The notes under the pieces are model-generated. The model was given only the letters and a program-made list of their open reading frames with translations. It had not been told where the DNA came from and did not search any database. Made by a program: the position numbers and the translations under genes. Shown piece by piece: positions 59,648 to 64,000 of a DNA stretch of 64,000 nucleotides (its first letter is position 1; each line of letters starts with the position of its first letter). Origin of the DNA: Clostridiales bacterium (GTDB lineage Bacteria > Bacillota > Clostridia > Oscillospirales > Acutalibacteraceae); the NCBI GenBank assembly GCA_019416455.1, contig DXXG01000005.1, positions 37,649 through 101,648 on the forward strand, in the 5' to 3' direction.

Positions 59648-60699
59648 GACCGTTCCCCCCGGGCCGCCAAAAGCAGTTTCGCCACCAGTTCTTCCAGAAT
59701 GATCCGCTGATCCAGCCGGGAACCCTTCAGCGCCAGATCCGCGTCCAACAGCAGATGCAGGCTTTCCCGGAGCACCTGCTGGGACACGCCCCGGCCGTTG
59801 CGCTGGGCATTGCGCAGACGGAAGTCCTTGCCCTTGTAATCCCCGTACTGAGCGGCCGCCTCGTAAGTCTGGCCGCTTTCCAACGCTGCCCTCACCCGGT
59901 ACATATCCAGGTAAGAGGCACCAAGAGCCCCCACGATCGCGATGGGCTCCTCCCGCTGATAGAACAGAGTATCCAGCAGTGTGTAAGCCTTTTCATATTC
60001 ACCGGCCACTAGCGCCTTGGCCAGAAGGAACACCGTGGTCTCCATGGATTTTGCCACCAGTTCCTCGATCATCTCCCCGGAGATCTCCAACTCTCCCCGG
60101 CCCAGAGCAAAAGCGCAGAGTTTTTCCATCTCGTTGCCCAAAGAGGTCAGGTCCTGACCGGCGTATTCCAGCAGCTTCAATCCATTCTGGCGGGACAGCA
60201 CGCACCCGGCCTTTTCCGCCTCCCGGGACAAATACCGGAGAAGCTCCGACTGGCTCCGCCTTTCGCAGAACACCACTGTGCCCCGGGTCTCCGCCTCCTT
60301 GAGGAACTTTTTCCACTTGGCCGAGCGCTTGCCATCGAAATCCAGAGTGGGATACCAGAACACCAGAGTGGTGGTCTCTGGGGAAAGCTCCCACAGCTGG
60401 TAAAGTTTGTCCAGGTCTTGGGAATTTTTCGTCTCCACGTCAAAATCCGCCACGCTGACACACTTCCGGTCAGAGAAAAAGGGCAGCGCCTGGGCTGCGT
60501 CTCCCACGCTGTCTAGGGAGGACTCGTCGGTGAAGGCCTGGTCGTTAAACTCCGGGAAAGCCTCTCCCGCCCCCCGTTTGATGAGCTGCCGGGCTAAACG
60601 CTTCACCAGGAGCTTCTCCTCTCCGGCCACCACGAACAGACCTCCCAGTTCCCCGGAAGCGATCTGTTTTTTCAGTGTCATCTCGTCCACAGTGGGCAT
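59644..60699 (-). CDS. holA: DNA polymerase III delta subunit
   Basis: 351 residues, the HolA family length. The order is an ATPase-like N-domain (LFVVAGEEKLLVKRLARQL), the middle AAA-like lid, and a C-terminal domain ending in DLALKGSRLDQRIILEELV, a strong HolA signature. It loads the sliding clamp as part of the clamp loader. The stop of comEC overlaps its start (TGATG), and the rnmV start overlaps its stop. Confidence 0.95.
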   Translation of the reverse strand: MPTVDEMTLKKQIASGELGGLFVVAGEEKLLVKRLARQLIKRGAGEAFPEFNDQAFTDESSLDSVGDAAQALPFFSDRKCVSVADFDVETKNSQDLDKLYQLWELSPETTTLVFWYPTLDFDGKRSAKWKKFLKEAETRGTVVFCERRSQSELLRYLSREAEKAGCVLSRQNGLKLLEYAGQDLTSLGNEMEKLCAFALGRGELEISGEMIEELVAKSMETTVFLLAKALVAGEYEKAYTLLDTLFYQREEPIAIVGALGASYLDMYRVRAALESGQTYEAAAQYGDYKGKDFRLRNAQRNGRGVSQQVLRESLHLLLDADLALKGSRLDQRIILEELVAKLLLAARGERS

Positions 60700-62981
60700 C
60701 AGTTTTCCCTCCTTACCGCCACTTCTCCCTGAGCGTTGATCTCCACGGCGAAGCAGCCATCTACCACCGGCAACACCGTACCCTCCTGAGAGTAGGTGAG
60801 GCCCTGACCGTTTTCTCCTATTATATCATCGGTCTGCCAAACAGACAACGCGGAATTTACCTGGGTATCCCCTTGGTTGGTGAACAAAAGCCCACAGCTT
60901 TGGCTGGCGGCCTGTTCCCATTCCACCAACACTTCCACCCCATTGACCGTCAACCGCACCCCTTCCCATCGAGGCAGGATATGAGCGGTGATCCCCTCCA
61001 ACACTGGGAAACTCTCTCCTGCTTCCCGGAATTCCAGGGAGGTCTCTCCCAAAACCAGTTCCAGATCCCGGCCCACATAGGCATCCTGGGGCATCACCAA
61101 GGACTCGGCCCCGTAGTTTCCCAAAATCTGGACCGCCGCTTCCCGGAAATCGGTATCGCTGAGAGGAAGGCAGAGAGTCTCCACCCGAGTCACGTTGTGC
61201 CGCTGGAGGATCTCCTCCACCGCTCCGGTCTGGTACCCTCCGCAGGAGAGCACAGCGGCCTTGCCGTTTTGGATCAGCACCACACAGGACTGGTCCTCGG
61301 CAAAGGGCACGGCAAACACGGCCTTATCCCGGTCCAGCCACCCCTGGAACAGCGTCCCGAACAGCACCAGCACAGCCATAGCACCTACAAGGAGCCTTCG
61401 AAGAACCTTGTCCTTTCCTGCCAGGCCCGCGGCCATCAGCAGCAACAGAATACCTACGGTTATCACCAGACCGACCCCGCTGGTCAAGGGCAAAAATAGA
61501 CCTTTCCACTGTGCCAACAGAGAAGCCAGCCAAAGAAGCAACCGAGCTGCCCATCCGGCAGCCCACAAAAAGGGCTCCGCCAGTGGGGCCGTGGCAGGGA
61601 GCAGTCCCAAGAATGCCCCGCAGAAGGACAGGTAGACCAGTGCCGTCCCCGGAGCCACCATAAGAAAATTGGCCAGGGGCATCAGCAGCGGGAACCCGCC
61701 AAACACCGCCAGCTGTACCGAAAACGTCCCCAGCACAGCCGAACCCGTAGCTCCCAACGAGGAAGCCACCGGTCTCCACAGTTTCCGGGGCAGTCCGGTG
61801 AGCCGTTCACCCAGTAGGAAACTGTAAATAGGCCGATACAGGGAGACGATGCCCAGGGTGGCGGTCACGGACAGGGCGAACCCTAGATCCCCGCCGGCAA
61901 AAGGATTTCCAACACATACCAGCAGCACTGCCAGCCCCAGAGAGTTGATCCCGTCTGACCGACGGCCGAAGGAATCCGCCAAAAGAAGCACGCCATACAT
62001 GACCGCGCCACGGGTAGCGGAGGGCTGGAACCCGGAAAGGAGCAGAAAGAGAAACAGGAACATCCCCGTGAGCAGGTTCCCCACTGCCTTTCGAATGGGG
62101 AAGCGTTTCAGGAAAAACTGAAGGAAGGCCGCCAGCACGGTCATGTGCAAACCTGACACTACCAACAGATGGGACACGCCCAGTTGGCGGAAATTCCCCA
62201 TATCCTCCTGGGAGATGCCGCTGCTGTCCCCCAGCACCATGGCTTTCAGAAGTCCCGCTTCCCGGCGGGGCAAGGCTCGATCCAGCTGACGTCCCACCTG
62301 GCGGCGCAGTTCCACCAACAGTTTTCCCGGCGAGAAGGTATCCGTCTCCTCCACCACGATCCCCTCATATTGAGACAAATACCCTCCCGCCTGATACCCG
62401 TCTGCCAGCCGGGAGTTATAGGTGGAGTAAAGCCCACCTCCCTGATCGAACGCGTAAAAAGTGACGGCACACTCTACGTAGTCGTAGGGACCGCATGTAA
62501 GGGGCAGGGAAGCAGACAACCGCAAGGTAAAGGGACTCACCTCTTCCATGGGGCCGTCCTCTTCTCCTAAGCCTTCTACTTGGATCTTGTAATAATACCG
62601 ATCATACTGTTCCAAGGGGTAGTCCAGCACTTGGCCCCGCACCATCAACTTTTGACCGGCGAGGCTTTGCAGCGCCTGCGCCCCCTGGGAACGAAGCACG
62701 TAGACACCGCAAAAAGAACCGGCCACCGCCAGGGCAACAGCTATCCAAAACAATCTCCGGGAAAGAGAAAGAGCCTTTGGGAATGCTCCCAAAAGCTCTT
62801 TAGACATACGATCACCACTGCGGCCCAAACGGCCTGCCAGGAATACCCGGCTCAGCGCCGCGGCGCCGGAAGCCAACAGGCACAGCAACGCCAGGCCCCG
62901 GGCGTACTCGGGACCCAGCACCGCGCAGAGCACCAGTGCTCCGTAACCGAAAAATCCCAACCAGGCAAAGGGCCTTACCAC
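60699..62981 (-). CDS. comEC: ComEC/Rec2 family DNA uptake channel protein
   Basis: 760 residues. N-terminal helices and an OB-like region, then the Competence transmembrane domain with LVVSGLHMTVLAAF and many helices, then a C-terminal beta-lactamase-like region. In the latter the HxHxDH metal motif is not present: the expected position reads LPLSDTDFREAA, so the nuclease-like domain seems degenerate. ComEC carries single-stranded DNA through the membrane during transformation. GTG start 4 nt after the upstream stop. comEA and pilus genes are not in the window, so competence cannot be inferred. Confidence 0.9.
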   Translation of the reverse strand: MVRPFAWLGFFGYGALVLCAVLGPEYARGLALLCLLASGAAALSRVFLAGRLGRSGDRMSKELLGAFPKALSLSRRLFWIAVALAVAGSFCGVYVLRSQGAQALQSLAGQKLMVRGQVLDYPLEQYDRYYYKIQVEGLGEEDGPMEEVSPFTLRLSASLPLTCGPYDYVECAVTFYAFDQGGGLYSTYNSRLADGYQAGGYLSQYEGIVVEETDTFSPGKLLVELRRQVGRQLDRALPRREAGLLKAMVLGDSSGISQEDMGNFRQLGVSHLLVVSGLHMTVLAAFLQFFLKRFPIRKAVGNLLTGMFLFLFLLLSGFQPSATRGAVMYGVLLLADSFGRRSDGINSLGLAVLLVCVGNPFAGGDLGFALSVTATLGIVSLYRPIYSFLLGERLTGLPRKLWRPVASSLGATGSAVLGTFSVQLAVFGGFPLLMPLANFLMVAPGTALVYLSFCGAFLGLLPATAPLAEPFLWAAGWAARLLLWLASLLAQWKGLFLPLTSGVGLVITVGILLLLMAAGLAGKDKVLRRLLVGAMAVLVLFGTLFQGWLDRDKAVFAVPFAEDQSCVVLIQNGKAAVLSCGGYQTGAVEEILQRHNVTRVETLCLPLSDTDFREAAVQILGNYGAESLVMPQDAYVGRDLELVLGETSLEFREAGESFPVLEGITAHILPRWEGVRLTVNGVEVLVEWEQAASQSCGLLFTNQGDTQVNSALSVWQTDDIIGENGQGLTYSQEGTVLPVVDGCFAVEINAQGEVAVRREN

Positions 62982-62984
62982 AGC

Positions 62985-63524
62985 TTACTTGAAGAACAGG
63001 GGCAGAGGCTCCAGGAAGATGATGTCCGTACGGTCCTTGGCGTCGCCTTCTGCCAGGACGCAGGCCTTTCCCACCACCTTGCCACCGATGGCGTGGAGCA
63101 GTTCCTCCATAGCCGCCAGAGATTCACCGGTAGAGATCACGTCGTCCACAATAAGGATCCGCTTTCCCTTCAAATTCTCACAGTCTGCTTTGGACAGGTA
63201 CAACTTCTGCACGTGGTCCGTGGTGATGGACTTCACCTCCACGTGAATGGGATCCTCCATATAGGCCTTGACACCTTTACGGGCCACCACATAGTTCCGG
63301 CAGCCGATCCTGGCCATCTCATAGGCCAGCGGGATACCCTTGGACTCCGCGGTAACGATCACATCGTGTTCCGGACATTTTTCCATCAAAGCCTTGGCGG
63401 TCTTTTCCGTGATCTCCACATCGCTGAACATGACGAATCCAGCGATATCCATATGTTCGTTGATGGGGCAAATGGGAAGTTCCCGTTCACACCCGGCAAT
63501 GTTCATCTTGTAAACTTCACCCAT
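62985..63524 (-). CDS. Purine phosphoribosyltransferase family protein (Apt/Xpt-like)
   Basis: 179 residues with the PRPP-binding motif RILIVDDVISTGES and an upstream VIVTAESKGIPLAYEMAR segment typical of adenine or xanthine PRTs. The stop is followed within 4 nt by the comEC start. Start ATG at 63524 with AAGGAGG 8 nt upstream; an ATG 6 nt earlier is too close to the ribosome site. Substrate specificity (adenine, xanthine or a regulator role like PurR) cannot be told from this alone. Confidence 0.85.
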   Translation of the reverse strand: MGEVYKMNIAGCERELPICPINEHMDIAGFVMFSDVEITEKTAKALMEKCPEHDVIVTAESKGIPLAYEMARIGCRNYVVARKGVKAYMEDPIHVEVKSITTDHVQKLYLSKADCENLKGKRILIVDDVISTGESLAAMEELLHAIGGKVVGKACVLAEGDAKDRTDIIFLEPLPLFFK

Positions 63525-63632
63525 TATCATTTCCTCCTTCCCGCTTCCTCCTGGGACAGCGGATGTAGTATCTCGTTGTCAACTCATTCCCGTTTTCACA
63601 GCGCGGCGGGTAGGAAACCTGGGATGCCCCAA

Positions 63633-64000
63633 ACCCGCGGACAGCGAGGTAATAATTTCCCGCGCACGCCCCCGCGACTAGTCCAGCGGGGCCACCCGCC
63701 AGCGTTACGCTGGCCGCACTGAGCTCGCCGACCTTTTCAGCAAACCGTCGGCGCGGACGCGAGCTTACGTCCTGCTCAGCGCGCCGCAAAGCAAGCCGCC
63801 CACGGCGCGACTCGGGTCCAGCGTCACGCTATCATACTGAACTCTACGGCCTTTCCCGCAAACCATCGGCGCGGACGCGAGCTTACGTCCTGCTCAGCGC
63901 GCCGCGAAGCAAGCCGCCCACGGCGCGACTCGGGTCCAGCGTCACGCTATCATACTGAACTCTACGGCCTTTCCCGCAAACCATCGGCGCGGACGCGAGC
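63633..64000. repeat. 118-nt tandem repeat array running off the right edge
   Basis: Units start at 63751, 63869 and 63987 (exact 118-nt period); the second and third keep near-identity over their visible length. A diverged copy precedes 63751. Within each unit, GCGCGCCG and CGGCGCG can pair around an 18-nt loop. The region is very G+C-rich and holds no credible gene. The array continues past position 64000, so its length is unknown. Confidence 0.8.

Overview
The window is about 57-60% G+C bacterial chromosome. It suggests an anaerobic, gut-type Clostridia member, probably Oscillospirales and close to Flavonifractor, Lawsonibacter or Pseudoflavonifractor. The basis is the clostridial Rnf gene order C-D-G-E-A-B, a single-chain PurL, YhfC- and MATE-type proteins, many LplB/YtcP-type sugar ABC genes, lipoproteins with classical lipoboxes, GTG/TTG starts with strong AGGAGG-type ribosome sites, and corrinoid methyltransferase genes. 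The genus is an inference, since no 16S rRNA is present. I see no phage, insertion sequence or CRISPR array.

Layout. 1-6.1 kb (minus strand): a DUF4091 protein cut by the window edge, a PflX-type radical SAM protein, a fusion of a DnaQ-like exonuclease with a PgeF (laccase-domain) protein, an 82-nt tandem repeat and typA. 6.3-8.3 kb: a MATE transporter, a tiny HTH regulator and a small unknown gene. 8.5-13.6 kb: the complete rnfCDGEAB operon (ferredoxin:NAD+ oxidoreductase ion pump). 13.6-19.9 kb (minus): a second MATE, a TIM-barrel sugar isomerase, a nucleoside phosphorylase and a 1023-residue double GT-C glycosyltransferase. 20.1-23.9 kb: beta-galactosidase and a YhfC membrane protease. 23.9-30.9 kb (minus): alr, purL, a 107-nt tandem repeat array and a processive-type GT2. 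31.2 kb: tRNA-Val(GAC).

31.5-41.2 kb is the most interesting block. A divergent PocR/AraC regulator faces a corrinoid protein, a UroD-type methyltransferase fused to a thioredoxin-like domain, a COG0523 GTPase, a BioB-like radical SAM enzyme, a DUF2284 metalloprotein, a 2Fe-2S/ASKHA corrinoid-activating protein and two more UroD-type methyltransferases. It reads as a self-contained, inducible corrinoid-dependent methyl-transfer pathway for an unknown substrate, with maturation-type genes that standard demethylase operons lack.

41.3-57.2 kb is a carbohydrate-use region: an L-rhamnose mutarotase; two CUT1-type ABC importers (two permeases plus a lipoprotein each, no ATPase in the window); two AraC-type regulators, one with a membrane sensor; two sugar isomerase/epimerase proteins; and two compact zinc dehydrogenases flanking one of those isomerases. 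57.3-63.5 kb (minus) is a conserved housekeeping run: phosphoribosyltransferase, comEC, holA, RNase M5-like gene, DivIVA-like coiled coil, GNAT acetyltransferase and CBS protein. The right edge carries a third tandem repeat array (118-nt period) that continues out of the window.

Starts were chosen by ribosome-site position and family length, so several differ from the longest open frame. All functions are read from motifs by eye; no database search was run.
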